Made by a program: the position numbers and the translations under genes
Notes under the pieces: generated by a model
Databases searched by the model: none
Seen by the model: the letters and a program-made list of their open reading frames with translations, nothing else
Told to the model about the DNA's origin: nothing
Shown: one piece after another, positions 51,609-60,477 of the stretch
Layout: each line of letters starts with the position of its first letter
Numbering within the stretch: the stretch's first letter is position 1
NCBI GenBank assembly: GCA_005790545.1
Contig: SXUL01000088.1
Coordinates: 62,001-126,000 of the forward strand
DNA: 64,000 nucleotides
Direction of reading: 5' to 3'
From: Planctomycetia bacterium
Lineage (GTDB): Bacteria > Planctomycetota > GCA-002687715

Positions 51609-52880
51609 TCAAGCCTTTCGCGTTGTCAGTTTGAAGGTGAGAAGCTTTCGACCTCGCTGCACTTTGAGTTGCAGCGGGGTCGCTGGTCTTTTGAGGTCGA
51701 AGAACTCGTGCACAGCGCCGAGGTCACCCGCGGGTTTGCCATCGAGCTGGACGAACTTGTCTCCCTGCTGCAGCCCGGCCTTGGCACCTTCACCGGTGTT
51801 CTCGATGGAGGTGATCACCGCGGCCGTGCCTTCCGCCACGAGGCGCACCCCGAGATGCCAGAAGGGGCCCTCGACACCGCGCTCGGACGTGCGCGGCATG
51901 GCCTGGCGCGCGTCTTCTCCGAACTTGGGCTTCGCGTCCGCACCAAGACGCCTGATGAGACGATAGGCAAGGCGCGTGATGCGCGTGAGATCAACCGCGT
52001 TGATGCGATCGGCGTCATCGTCCGGCGTGTGATAGTCCGCGTGTTCCGCCGTGAAGAAGAACATTGAAGGGACGCCGAGTCCATAGAACGAATCGTGGTC
52101 GCTCGGGCCACGGCCGCCACCATGCAACTCCAGCTTGAACTGGAAGGGTTTGTTCAGTTCGCGGGTGAGCGTCTCGAAGGTTGAGCCAGTATTGAGTCCG
52201 CCGACGAACAGATACTGATCACGACTGCGCCCGACCATGTCGAGGTTGAGCATGCAGGTGAGCTGCGCCACAGGCTGCGTCGGCTTCTTGCACCAGGCCT
52301 TGCTGCCGACCAGTCCGAGTTCCTCTCCGGAGAACGCGAGGAAGAGCACGCTGCGCTTCGCGGGCTTCTTCGCAACGGCCTCCACGAGTTCGAGCAGCGC
52401 ACTGGTTCCCGAGGCGTTGTCATCCGCGCCGTTGTGGATCTGACCACGCCCCGCATCGCCCTTCCGCGATCCGAAGGCTCCGATCCCTACATGGTCGTAG
52501 TGCGCACCCACCACGACGAATTCCTTCTTCAGCCCGGGGTCCGTCCCGGGCACGAGGCCGCAGATATTCCGGCACACACGGTTGATGGCGGGGAATTTGT
52601 TCGGGAAGTCCTTCTCCTCGCCGGCCGGTTTCAGGCCATGCTTCTTCATGATCTCGATGATGCGGTCGCCCGCACGCGCGATCTCGTCAGAGCCAGTGAC
52701 GCGTCCTTTCAACTCGTCACTCGCGAGGAAGTTGAGGTGTTCCATCACGCCTTCCTGCGTGATGAGAGCCTCTCCTTCATCCGCCGGGTCCTGCGCATGC
52801 ACCGCGAGACTTGAGCACAGCAGGCAGAGCAGGAATGTGAGAGGAGCGAAGCGGCGCTCGGCGCGGGCTTCGCGTAGCAT
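51609..52880 (-). CDS. Secreted M28 zinc peptidase with C-terminal PDZ domain
   Basis: 423 aa with a signal peptide ending His-Ala before Gln30. M28 di-zinc ligands in order: VGAHYDHVG (His), NGADDNASGTS (Asp), FSGEELGLVG (Glu pair), NLDMVGR (Asp) and ADYHTPDDD (His). A PDZ domain covers about 330-420 (HLGVRLVAEGTAAVITSIENTGEGAKAGLQ-type), ending in VQRGRKLLTFKL. The architecture is that of exported aminopeptidases of the PDZ-M28 kind. It is a distant relative of the M28 gene at 9899, which lacks the PDZ. The start at 52880 is chosen for the signal peptide; no SD is seen. Confidence 0.92.
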   Translation of the reverse strand: MLREARAERRFAPLTFLLCLLCSSLAVHAQDPADEGEALITQEGVMEHLNFLASDELKGRVTGSDEIARAGDRIIEIMKKHGLKPAGEEKDFPNKFPAINRVCRNICGLVPGTDPGLKKEFVVVGAHYDHVGIGAFGSRKGDAGRGQIHNGADDNASGTSALLELVEAVAKKPAKRSVLFLAFSGEELGLVGSKAWCKKPTQPVAQLTCMLNLDMVGRSRDQYLFVGGLNTGSTFETLTRELNKPFQFKLELHGGGRGPSDHDSFYGLGVPSMFFFTAEHADYHTPDDDADRINAVDLTRITRLAYRLIRRLGADAKPKFGEDARQAMPRTSERGVEGPFWHLGVRLVAEGTAAVITSIENTGEGAKAGLQQGDKFVQLDGKPAGDLGAVHEFFDLKRPATPLQLKVQRGRKLLTFKLTTRKA

Positions 52881-52920
52881 CCGCGTGTCCCGCAGGTCGC
52901 GGGAATCCGGGGAGATGTGC

Positions 52921-54180
52921 ATGCTGCGTGTGGTGGCGTTCATGTTTGCGGGCTTGGTGCTGGCGGGTTGTCGGGACAGTGCAGAGAGCGGCGCAGGTGA
53001 TGGGCTCATTCTGCCAGATCCACCCAGACGCGCCTTGGTGCTGCCCGGCGTGACGCGGGGCAGTTGGGTGGTGCGCACCACCCTCACGGACCGTGCCGCC
53101 GTGAAGCGCATCGTGGATGAGGCTGTGGTGGCCGGGTTCAACACGCTTGTGGTGCAGGTGCGCGGCCGGGGAGATGCGTTCTACAGAAACGGGATCGAAC
53201 CCGTCGCCGCACACATGGAGGTGGGGAGCTTCGACCCTCTGGAGGAGATCATCCGCTTCGCTCATGAGCGCGGATTGGTGGTGCACGCCTGGATCAATGC
53301 GAATCTCGTGGCCGATGTCAGTGCCATGCCGGTTGATGCGCGGCACGTGGTGAACGCCCATCCCGAGTGGCTGCAGGTTCCTGACAAGTTGCAGCATGAT
53401 CTCGTCGGCATGGGTGCGAGGGATCAGCGCTTTCTCCCGATGCTCGTCGCACACGCGACGCAGGAGAAGGGCTCAGTCGAGGGCCTGTATGGCGATCCTG
53501 CGGTGCCGGAGTACCGCGCGCATGTGGCCGACATCGCTGCGGATGTGGCCAGGCGCTATCCCGTCGAGGGCATTCATCTCGACTACATCCGCTATCCCGG
53601 GCCCGCGTTCGGCATGTCCACGCGTGGTTTCGAGGCTTGGAAACTGGATCTCGCTCCACGTCTGAACGCCAAGGAGTCCACGGAGCTGAAGGCCGCCGAG
53701 AAGACCGACCTCATGCTTTCGCTGCGTCGTTATCCGCAGGCCTTCGCGAATCACCGTCGTGAAGCGGTGAACGCCATGGTGTTCGAGGTGCAGCGTCGCG
53801 TGCGTGCTGTACGTCCGGACATTCACATAAGCGCAGCGGTCTTTCCCGATCCCGAGAGCTGTCGCGAGCGACAGTTCCAGGATTGGCGTGTCTGGCTGCG
53901 CGAGGGCTGGATCGACAGCGCCTGTCCCATGAACTACGCGGCGGAGCGCCCGCAATTCGAACGTGCCATGCTGGCAGAGCTGCTGGAGAATCCGCAGCGC
54001 GTGTGGGTGGGAATCGGCGCCTGGAAACTGGATCTCGTGGAGACTTTGGACCGGATGGGAGCCGCACTGCGGCACGGCGCCGGTGGGACGATCCTCTTCT
54101 CGCATGGTGGCCTCGCAGGGCAGCCGGGCGCGTTCACGAAGCTCGGCGAAGCGGTGACAGGGAGCCCAGCCCGCGATTAG
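52921..54180 (+). CDS. GHL10-family lipoprotein (glycosyl hydrolase-like)
   Basis: 419 aa. ATG 52921 has GGAG at 6 nt and starts a lipoprotein signal (FAGLVLAGC). The TIM-barrel is of the GHL10/YngK type: FNTLVVQVRGRGDAFY, GLVVHAWINANL, HPEWL, VEGIHLDYIRYP (Asp in the usual catalytic position), AVFPDPESC and IDSACPMNY. Family members are thought to act on cell-wall or amino-sugar polymers, but biochemistry is scarce. It is divergent from the M28-PDZ gene and followed 24 nt later by an M14 peptidase. Confidence 0.87.
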   Translation: MLRVVAFMFAGLVLAGCRDSAESGAGDGLILPDPPRRALVLPGVTRGSWVVRTTLTDRAAVKRIVDEAVVAGFNTLVVQVRGRGDAFYRNGIEPVAAHMEVGSFDPLEEIIRFAHERGLVVHAWINANLVADVSAMPVDARHVVNAHPEWLQVPDKLQHDLVGMGARDQRFLPMLVAHATQEKGSVEGLYGDPAVPEYRAHVADIAADVARRYPVEGIHLDYIRYPGPAFGMSTRGFEAWKLDLAPRLNAKESTELKAAEKTDLMLSLRRYPQAFANHRREAVNAMVFEVQRRVRAVRPDIHISAAVFPDPESCRERQFQDWRVWLREGWIDSACPMNYAAERPQFERAMLAELLENPQRVWVGIGAWKLDLVETLDRMGAALRHGAGGTILFSHGGLAGQPGAFTKLGEAVTGSPARD

Positions 54181-54204
54181 AGTGTCCGTCCCAGGAGACG
54201 GAAC

Positions 54205-56742
54205 ATGTCGCTGCGCGCTCTCTTCGCCCTTGCCCTGTTGCTCGCGTGCCTGCCGGCTCAGGCGAACTGGATCGAACGTGTGCTCGGAGAGACCCCAGAG
54301 GCAGCCAGGGCTCTCCAGCTTCCTGTCGCCCACGCACTCGGTGAGCGCGCGAGCAGTCCGGAAGAGATCGTTGCCACAGCACGCCTGCTCGCCGGAAGAC
54401 GCGTCCGACTTCTTGAAACGGGACGCTCAGTGACAGGGCGTCCGCTCATGCATGCTCTCGTGAGCTCGCCCCGCAATCTGGGGCGCTGGGAGAGCACCGC
54501 TGCGGCGCATCGCCAATTGCTCGAAGAGGGTGGCACCCCGCCAGCGGATCTGCCGGTTTCGGTCTGGTTCTGCATGAGCGTGCACGGCAACGAACTCAGT
54601 GGATCCGAAGCGGGTCTCGCACTGCTCCGTCATCTCGCGACGGCCACGAGTGCAGAGGTCGAACAAATCCTCGAGGCCGTAGTGCTTGAGATTGCGCTGG
54701 ACATGAACCCCGACGGGCGCGCGCGCGCCGTGGCCGGGCAGCGTGATCGTCAGCAATGGGCGGGCGAGGATGCGCTGGGTTCATTTGCGCATGCGGAACC
54801 GTGGCCGGGCGGTCGTGTGAACGGCCACTGGTTCGACCTCAATCGCGATTGGTATCTGCAAACGCAGCCGGAAACGCGCGCACGGTTGGCAAGGCTTGTC
54901 GCCGCTCCGGCGCAGGTCATCGCGGACTTCCACGAAATGGGCGCGGATGACGGCTACTTCGCCGGAACTCCGGCAGGACCACCGGATTCTCTGCTGGCGG
55001 GGCCGGAAGTGCGCTCCATGCTGGCGCTGCTCGACCGGGCCTTGCAGCAGAGTTTCGACGGGGCCGGACGCGCGCTCTGGAATGCCGATCGCTTCCCGTC
55101 CGATTACCCCGGCTATGGCGGGGCGTGGGGCATGTTCTCCGGTGCGGCGGCGCTCACTCTCGAGCAGGCTTCTGCGGGTGCCGGCCGTGCGCGGCGCAGT
55201 GACGGAACGGTTCTGCCGTTTGAAGAGGCCTGCGAGAACCATTTGCGGGCAGCGTGGGCCTTGCTCGGCAGTGCCGCAGCGTCGCGCGGGGAAATGCTGC
55301 GTCTCTTTGCTGCGCACGGAGAACGTGTGCGCGAGGAAGCCGCGCGTTCGGAGCGGCCGGACTTCATCTTCGCGCCGCTGCCGGATGCGGGATTGCTCGA
55401 ATACCTGGCCAGCACCTTGCAGCAGAACGGCATCAGCGTGCGACGTCTGCAAGAGGCGTGCACTCTGGAGGTGCTGGCTCTCGGCATGAAGGCTTCCGGA
55501 TCTCCGGCCCCGGAGCAGCGGAGCTTTCCGGCCGGTTCTCTCGTGGTGAAGTCGGTGCAAGGCCGTGGTGCGCTGGTGAAGGCACTGCTCGAGCCGGATC
55601 TTCCGTCGGACGCCGCCTTCGAGAGGGCGGAGGCCGAGCGACGTTCAGCGCGCGCGCGTTCTGAGCGCTATGACGTGAGTGCGTGGTGTCTCGGCCTGCT
55701 GGGTGGCGTTGCTGGTTTTCGGACTGCTGCCGTGGAAGCGTCCCTTCTCACGCCATGGGCGCCGTCCGAGAAGCTTGCGGGCACTCCCGATGACAGTGCC
55801 GTGTTGTGGGCAACGCGCGCTGCAGGTGTGTTCGCATTCCGCACCCACGCAGAACTTCTCGCGAAGGGCATCCGCTTCCGGCATGTGCCCTTCGAGTTCA
55901 GCGCAGCGGGACAGGTCTTCCCGGCGGGAACGCTGATTGCTCTCGCGGAGCGGAATCGTGAGCCTGCCCTGCGAGCTGCACTTGCCGAGGCTGTGCGAAA
56001 CGGTGTTCTCATCCCGCTGCGTTCGGCTGCCTCCGCGTCCGGACATGATCCGGCCTCATGGAGGACGAAGGCACTTCTCGAACCCGACCTCGTGCTGCTG
56101 GTGGGAGAAGGCACCAACGCGAACTCAGCAGGTGCCTTGGGCTGGCTGCTCCACGATCTGCTGGCGCTTCCAGTGCGCAGAGTCGCGCAGCCGGGGCTCG
56201 GTCGTGCGCTGGAACATGCAACGGCTCTGATCCTGCCGGATGGCAGCTATCCGCGCGGTTGCGGCGAGAAGGATGTGCAGGCGTTTCTTGCACGTGGCGG
56301 TGTCGTGGTGGCGCTGGGAGGCGCCGTGACGACGCTGGCTGGCAAAGAAGGTCCGCTCGCAGACTGGAAGAAACAGGATCGAGTGGACGATTTTACGAGC
56401 TTCAACGGCCTGATCGTTGAGGGGAGCATTCTGCCCGAGCACTGGCTTGCCGCAGGCATGCAAGCCAACCTCTTCTGGCCGCTGCGCGGTGCCTTGCAGC
56501 CATTGCCCGCAGCCAACGGCGCACAAGGCCGGGTGGTGTTGGAGGCGCGCCGTCAGGTGGCTGGATCGCAGCCCGGCGCAGGCGACGTGATTCAGGCGAA
56601 GCTGCCTCTCGTGACGGACTGGCCCGTGGAGCGTGGCCGCGTCGTGGCCTTCATGGGCGATCCCGTCGCACGTGGGATGGCGCCTGTGGCGTGGGAGTTG
56701 CTCGTGCGCGCGCTGCTGCTCGGCCCATCCGAGGGGCGCTGA
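54205..56742 (+). CDS. Secreted M14-family zinc carboxypeptidase-like protein
   Basis: 845 aa with a signal peptide ending Pro-Ala before Gln19 and SD AGGAG. M14 zinc site: His127-x-x-Glu130 in SVHGNELSGSE and His243 in ADFHEMG. Substrate-binding NRD is visible in DLNRDWY. The catalytic domain (about 40-330) is followed by about 500 aa not recognised. Part of that has a class I glutamine amidotransferase-like style (ALILPDGSYPRGCGEKDVQAFLARGGVVVALGG), as seen in other large planctomycete/Bacteroidetes M14 proteins. It probably trims C-terminal residues or peptidoglycan peptides outside the cell. Confidence 0.9.
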   Translation: MSLRALFALALLLACLPAQANWIERVLGETPEAARALQLPVAHALGERASSPEEIVATARLLAGRRVRLLETGRSVTGRPLMHALVSSPRNLGRWESTAAAHRQLLEEGGTPPADLPVSVWFCMSVHGNELSGSEAGLALLRHLATATSAEVEQILEAVVLEIALDMNPDGRARAVAGQRDRQQWAGEDALGSFAHAEPWPGGRVNGHWFDLNRDWYLQTQPETRARLARLVAAPAQVIADFHEMGADDGYFAGTPAGPPDSLLAGPEVRSMLALLDRALQQSFDGAGRALWNADRFPSDYPGYGGAWGMFSGAAALTLEQASAGAGRARRSDGTVLPFEEACENHLRAAWALLGSAAASRGEMLRLFAAHGERVREEAARSERPDFIFAPLPDAGLLEYLASTLQQNGISVRRLQEACTLEVLALGMKASGSPAPEQRSFPAGSLVVKSVQGRGALVKALLEPDLPSDAAFERAEAERRSARARSERYDVSAWCLGLLGGVAGFRTAAVEASLLTPWAPSEKLAGTPDDSAVLWATRAAGVFAFRTHAELLAKGIRFRHVPFEFSAAGQVFPAGTLIALAERNREPALRAALAEAVRNGVLIPLRSAASASGHDPASWRTKALLEPDLVLLVGEGTNANSAGALGWLLHDLLALPVRRVAQPGLGRALEHATALILPDGSYPRGCGEKDVQAFLARGGVVVALGGAVTTLAGKEGPLADWKKQDRVDDFTSFNGLIVEGSILPEHWLAAGMQANLFWPLRGALQPLPAANGAQGRVVLEARRQVAGSQPGAGDVIQAKLPLVTDWPVERGRVVAFMGDPVARGMAPVAWELLVRALLLGPSEGR

Positions 56743-56748
56743 GACCGC

Positions 56749-57753
56749 TCACCACCAGCGGTGCTTGCGTGCGTCGGGGAAGTGTTCGGCGAGGAAGCCG
56801 GACACACGGTCTTCATCAGGAAAGAGGAAATTGAGCAGCAGGAATTGTTCGAGTTCGCGCGCGAATTCGGCCGCGTCCGCATGCCGTGAATCCGCATCGT
56901 GCTGCGTGGCCCTGAGGACGATGGCGGCTAGCGGTTCCGGCACGAGTTCTGGAGGCATGGCCGCCACGCGTTCGATTTCCGACTCTTTGTCGAGGAGGTT
57001 CTTGAGTGCGCGCGTGCTGCCGACGTTGTGTGCCAGTTCGCCGGTGAGCATCTCCCGCAGCACGAGGCCGACCGCGTAGATGTCCGAGCGCGGGCTTGTG
57101 CCTTGACGGCGCACCGCTTCCGGCGCCATGTACGGGAACTTGCCCCAGATGATGTTGCCTTCGTCATCCACGCGCGAAGTGGTGGCCTTGGCCACGCCAA
57201 AGTCGGTGAGCTTCGGGATGCCGCGGAAACTCACGAGAATGTTGGAGGGGCAGATGTCGCGGTGCACGATGCCCACATGTTCGCCATTGCGCGTGTGCTT
57301 GTTGTGCGCGTAATGAAGCCCGTGCAGGATGCGGGCGATGATGTAAACCGCGATGTCCACAGGAATACGTTGGCTCTTGGCCTGAACCCGCTCCATGAGT
57401 TGCAGCACGCTGGTCCCGAAGACGTGCTCCATCACGATGTAGTGCTCGCGCCGCGTGCGTCCGAGCTGGAACACCTGCACGATGTTGGGATGAATGAGGT
57501 TGGCGACCAGGCGCGCCTCGTCGGTGAACATTTCGAGCGTGCGCTGATCGCGGAGTTTTTCCGTGAGAATCAGCTTCATGGCCACCAGCTTCGAGAAGCC
57601 TGCGAGGCCCGACTTCTCGGCGAGCCAGACTTCACCCATGCCGCCCTTGCCGAGGACGCGAAGAAAGCGGTAGCTGCCCGTGGAGACGATGATGCGCCCG
57701 GGGCCGCGCCGGAAGCGCGCGAAGAAGCGTTCGAGGAGGCGTGGCCAGCGCAT
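56749..57753 (-). CDS. Soluble serine/threonine protein kinase
   Basis: 334 aa. A complete Hanks-type kinase domain: GKGGMGEV (P-loop), VAMKLI (Lys), HRDICPSNIL (catalytic loop), LTDFGVAK (DFG) and YMAPEAV (APE). There is no membrane helix or sensor; after the kinase only about 50 aa remain. It could phosphorylate the threonine read by the FHA protein at 41529, an inference only. No SD; TAGAAT (minus strand 57767-57762) ends 8 nt before ATG 57753, with TGGACG 17 bp further up, suggesting a leaderless transcript. Confidence 0.93.
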   Translation of the reverse strand: MRWPRLLERFFARFRRGPGRIIVSTGSYRFLRVLGKGGMGEVWLAEKSGLAGFSKLVAMKLILTEKLRDQRTLEMFTDEARLVANLIHPNIVQVFQLGRTRREHYIVMEHVFGTSVLQLMERVQAKSQRIPVDIAVYIIARILHGLHYAHNKHTRNGEHVGIVHRDICPSNILVSFRGIPKLTDFGVAKATTSRVDDEGNIIWGKFPYMAPEAVRRQGTSPRSDIYAVGLVLREMLTGELAHNVGSTRALKNLLDKESEIERVAAMPPELVPEPLAAIVLRATQHDADSRHADAAEFARELEQFLLLNFLFPDEDRVSGFLAEHFPDARKHRWW

Positions 57754-57793
57754 GGCGCGGGATTCTAGGAGGCCAGGCGTGGAGCGTCCACGA

Positions 57794-57823
57794 TTGACCC
57801 TTTGCAGCGGGCGCACTTATCAT
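57794..57823 (+). promoter_or_regulatory. Candidate promoter of the membrane-methyltransferase gene
   Basis: TTGACC (57794-57799), an 18-bp spacer and TATCAT (57818-57823), 25 bp before the ATG at 57849, which has its own SD (GAGGGA). It would drive the plus-strand run towards imuB. Confidence 0.5.
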
Positions 57824-57848
57824 CCGCGCGCCCGAGGGAACGCACCGG

Positions 57849-59639
57849 ATGGTCAGTCTGTCGAAAGCTCTTCTTTCCGCCGCCGTACCCGTGGCCTCCG
57901 TGCTCGTCCTGTTTCGGGCAAGTGCAGGGGCAGGAATCGACGCGAGCTGGTGGGGAGCAGCGGCCTGCGTTGCCACGGCCGCGGCGCTCTGGCAGAGCAC
58001 CATCTTCAGGCTCACCGGCAACCGCGTCGTCAGCGTGCTCACGGGGCTCCTCGCCGTGCTGCACCCGTGGGTTGCAGCCCGCTGCGCCGACACAGAGTTC
58101 TTCCAGGAAGCCGCCGCTGCAATGCTGGTGTTGGCGGTACTCCGGCTTGGCCTCAGGGCCGAGGAGCGCACCTCGCGCATTCCGCATCTCGTCTTCTCAT
58201 GGACTCTGCTCGGGCTGGCCGCCTGTTTTGAGCCCATTCTGCTGGCGGCGCCGCTCTTCTTCACGCTGCTCCGGCGGACGTTCTTTCGTGATGTGCAGGC
58301 TTCGGGTGCCCATGCCGGCGGTCCTTGCGAGCTCTCTGTGAGCATGGGGACCATCTTTGCATTGGTGGCTGGCGGGCTGCAGTGGTTCAAGCAGGGTGGG
58401 CAACTTGTCACGGCTCCGGGCGGAAACGCTGTTGCTGACGATCTCGTGGCACTGCTTACGGGGACGACGCATGGACCGGGACACGCGCTGGATGGCAGTG
58501 GCGGATTCGTGCTCGCGTTTTTGTTCGGTGCGTCTCTTGCCCTCGCGGTCTTGGCGCGCCTGCGCAGCCGCGTGCAGCCCAGTTGGCTCCTGCGTCATGC
58601 AGCGTTCGGCATGCTGTGGCTCTCGCTTTGGGCGCTGCTGTCGCTCGTGCGAGGGCGGCTCGATGCGATCAGTTTGTTCGGGCCAGCGTTCATCCTGCCT
58701 GCTGTCGCATGGAGGCTTCTGCTCCTTTCACCTCTCGGCCGGGGTGAGGAATCGCGTCTTCTGGCAGGGCCACCTCCCACCTTGCGCGTCCGGCCTGCAC
58801 CCCATCCGAGGATTGCCACGGCGTCATCCGCGACCACTGCGGCGCCGTCGCCCGCAATGCCAGCGATCTCCGAAGTGCGGGCACGCGTGGATGCGGCTGT
58901 CAGCTCGGCTGTGGAAGCCTCTGTGGCGAGCCTGCTCGCGGGCTTGCAACACCTTGAAGCGGCGCGTGTCTCGACGGGCCCGACACGGGCGCTTTCAAAG
59001 CGTGCGCGAGTGCTGCCTGACGGCGCCGCGCTGGCTCTGGCTGCAGTTGCCGAAGAAGAGACGCGCGCAGGGCGGGAAGAGGGCGTGTTTGCGAGCATTC
59101 TCGCGCCGCACTTGGCAGCGGAAGTGCGCGTCATCGAGCTGGAATCATCGCGCTACAGCGCAGCGATCATCGGAGCGGGCGGACGCTACGTTTGCGTTGG
59201 CAGCACGCCGCTCGCCCTCGAGAAAGCGCGCCGCCTGCATGGCGACAGCGCGCGGACGCTGTTCGTGCTGGGCGGAGAGGATCCGCTCGGGGCCATCCCG
59301 GATGAGAATCACGATTTGCTCTTCGGTGCCGAAGCGCTCGTCGAGAGGAACGCGGTTGGCACCTTGAAACTACTGGTGGGCGCAGCGCGCGTGCTTCGAC
59401 CCGGTGGTGTCGCCATCCTCGGGTTTGCCAATCTCACCGATGCCCTCGGGCGCGGCGCGCTGGTGGCTGCCGCCATGGGCCGGGCTCCGGCACGCGAGTG
59501 GATGACGGTGGAAATGCTGCGTGTGCTCGCGTCCGAAAGCGGTCTTGCTGTCGAAGGCGTCCATCTCACCGCCGATGGCTGCACGAGCTTCGCCCTCTTC
59601 CGACGTACTCTCCAGCGAAAGGCGCACGCTCATGGCTAG
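57849..59639 (+). CDS. Multi-pass membrane protein fused to a methyltransferase-like domain
   Basis: 596 aa. Residues about 1-300 hold 7-9 membrane helices in the style of a GT39/PMT integral membrane protein (TGNRVVSVLTGLLAVLHPWVAARC). A Pro/Ala linker and a short helix follow, then residues about 400-590 look like a divergent class I methyltransferase: AAIIGAGGRYVCVGSTPLALEKARRL, NHDLLFGAEALVERN, ARVLRPGGVAILGF and WMTVEMLRVLASESGL. The glycine-rich SAM loop is weak. I do not know this fusion as a family. It overlaps the next ORF by 8 nt. Confidence 0.6.
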   Translation: MVSLSKALLSAAVPVASVLVLFRASAGAGIDASWWGAAACVATAAALWQSTIFRLTGNRVVSVLTGLLAVLHPWVAARCADTEFFQEAAAAMLVLAVLRLGLRAEERTSRIPHLVFSWTLLGLAACFEPILLAAPLFFTLLRRTFFRDVQASGAHAGGPCELSVSMGTIFALVAGGLQWFKQGGQLVTAPGGNAVADDLVALLTGTTHGPGHALDGSGGFVLAFLFGASLALAVLARLRSRVQPSWLLRHAAFGMLWLSLWALLSLVRGRLDAISLFGPAFILPAVAWRLLLLSPLGRGEESRLLAGPPPTLRVRPAPHPRIATASSATTAAPSPAMPAISEVRARVDAAVSSAVEASVASLLAGLQHLEAARVSTGPTRALSKRARVLPDGAALALAAVAEEETRAGREEGVFASILAPHLAAEVRVIELESSRYSAAIIGAGGRYVCVGSTPLALEKARRLHGDSARTLFVLGGEDPLGAIPDENHDLLFGAEALVERNAVGTLKLLVGAARVLRPGGVAILGFANLTDALGRGALVAAAMGRAPAREWMTVEMLRVLASESGLAVEGVHLTADGCTSFALFRRTLQRKAHAHG

Positions 59640-60405
59640 CAAGAGCGGCAGGAAGCGTCGTCAACTCGAAGATCGTCTCGCATTGGCGCGTGACGGAAAG
59701 AGTGTTTCATCCTCGAAGCCGCCAGCGGCTGCCGCGTCGACGCCGCAGACGCGAGATGCCGCAGCGCCGGTGAGGTCTGCGCCCGCCTCTTCGCAGGGCC
59801 CGCCTTCGTCTGTTCTGCACGCGACAGAGGCGCGACCTGCGGCCAGGCGTGAGGTCGAGCGGGAAGCGCCCAGGGTGCAAGCGCCGAGCGCACCTGCTCC
59901 GGATGCGTCAGGACCGTTGATCCCTGTTGCGACAACTCCCGTCGCGGCGGAGGCTCCATCGACGGTGCGTGCTCCGTGGCGGGGGAGCGGCGCGGTGGAC
60001 ATCACCCTCGGTGCGCCGCGGATTCAGAGCGCAGGCCAACCGCCAGTGGCTGCGACGGTATCGGTCTGGCCCGGAGAGCTTTCGTCCCGGGCGGCACCGA
60101 GCGCCACCAACCCACGCCTGCCCGGTGACAGGCCGACAAGCCTCGCGGCGCAGTCAGACTGCGGCGCGCCGGGGATTCAGGCTGCGCCTGCGGATGGGGA
60201 TGATCCCGCTTTCGTACTTGCGCGCATTGAGAGCCGTCTTGAGGCCCTCAGCCAGTGGGCTCAGGAGTTCTCCGCTTGGCAGGGGCGGAGGGATGGCGTC
60301 CCCGCCGAGGCTTCTCGAGCGAAGCAGCGCCTCGTCCTCGCCATGCTGGCGCTCTTCCTGCCGCTGTTCGCGCTGCTCATCTGGCGTCTCGTGGGCAACG
60401 TCTGA
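59632..60405 (+). CDS. Tail-anchored low-complexity protein
   Basis: 257 aa, not recognised. The N-terminus is basic (ASKSGRKRRQLEDRLAL), the middle about 150 aa is Ala/Pro/Ser-rich and probably disordered, then a short helix (DPAFVLARIESRLEALSQW) precedes a single C-terminal membrane helix (LAMLALFLPLFALLIW). This is the layout of a tail-anchored protein with a cytosolic disordered body. Its ATG is inside the previous gene's 3' end, so the two are translationally coupled and may work together. Confidence 0.6.
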   Translation: MASKSGRKRRQLEDRLALARDGKSVSSSKPPAAAASTPQTRDAAAPVRSAPASSQGPPSSVLHATEARPAARREVEREAPRVQAPSAPAPDASGPLIPVATTPVAAEAPSTVRAPWRGSGAVDITLGAPRIQSAGQPPVAATVSVWPGELSSRAAPSATNPRLPGDRPTSLAAQSDCGAPGIQAAPADGDDPAFVLARIESRLEALSQWAQEFSAWQGRRDGVPAEASRAKQRLVLAMLALFLPLFALLIWRLVGNV

Positions 60406-60424
60406 TTCACGTTCCTTGCTGGCG

Positions 60425-60453
60425 TTGCTCCTGTCGGTCTGGCGTGTTAGGAT
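60425..60453 (+). promoter_or_regulatory. Candidate imuB-dnaE2 promoter
   Basis: TTGCTC (60425-60430), a 17-bp spacer and TAGGAT (60448-60453) in the 72-bp gap before imuB. I see no palindromic LexA-type box of the known GTTC or GAAC classes overlapping it. Confidence 0.5.
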
Positions 60454-60477
60454 TTTGTTCGGTAAGAGGCACACGCC

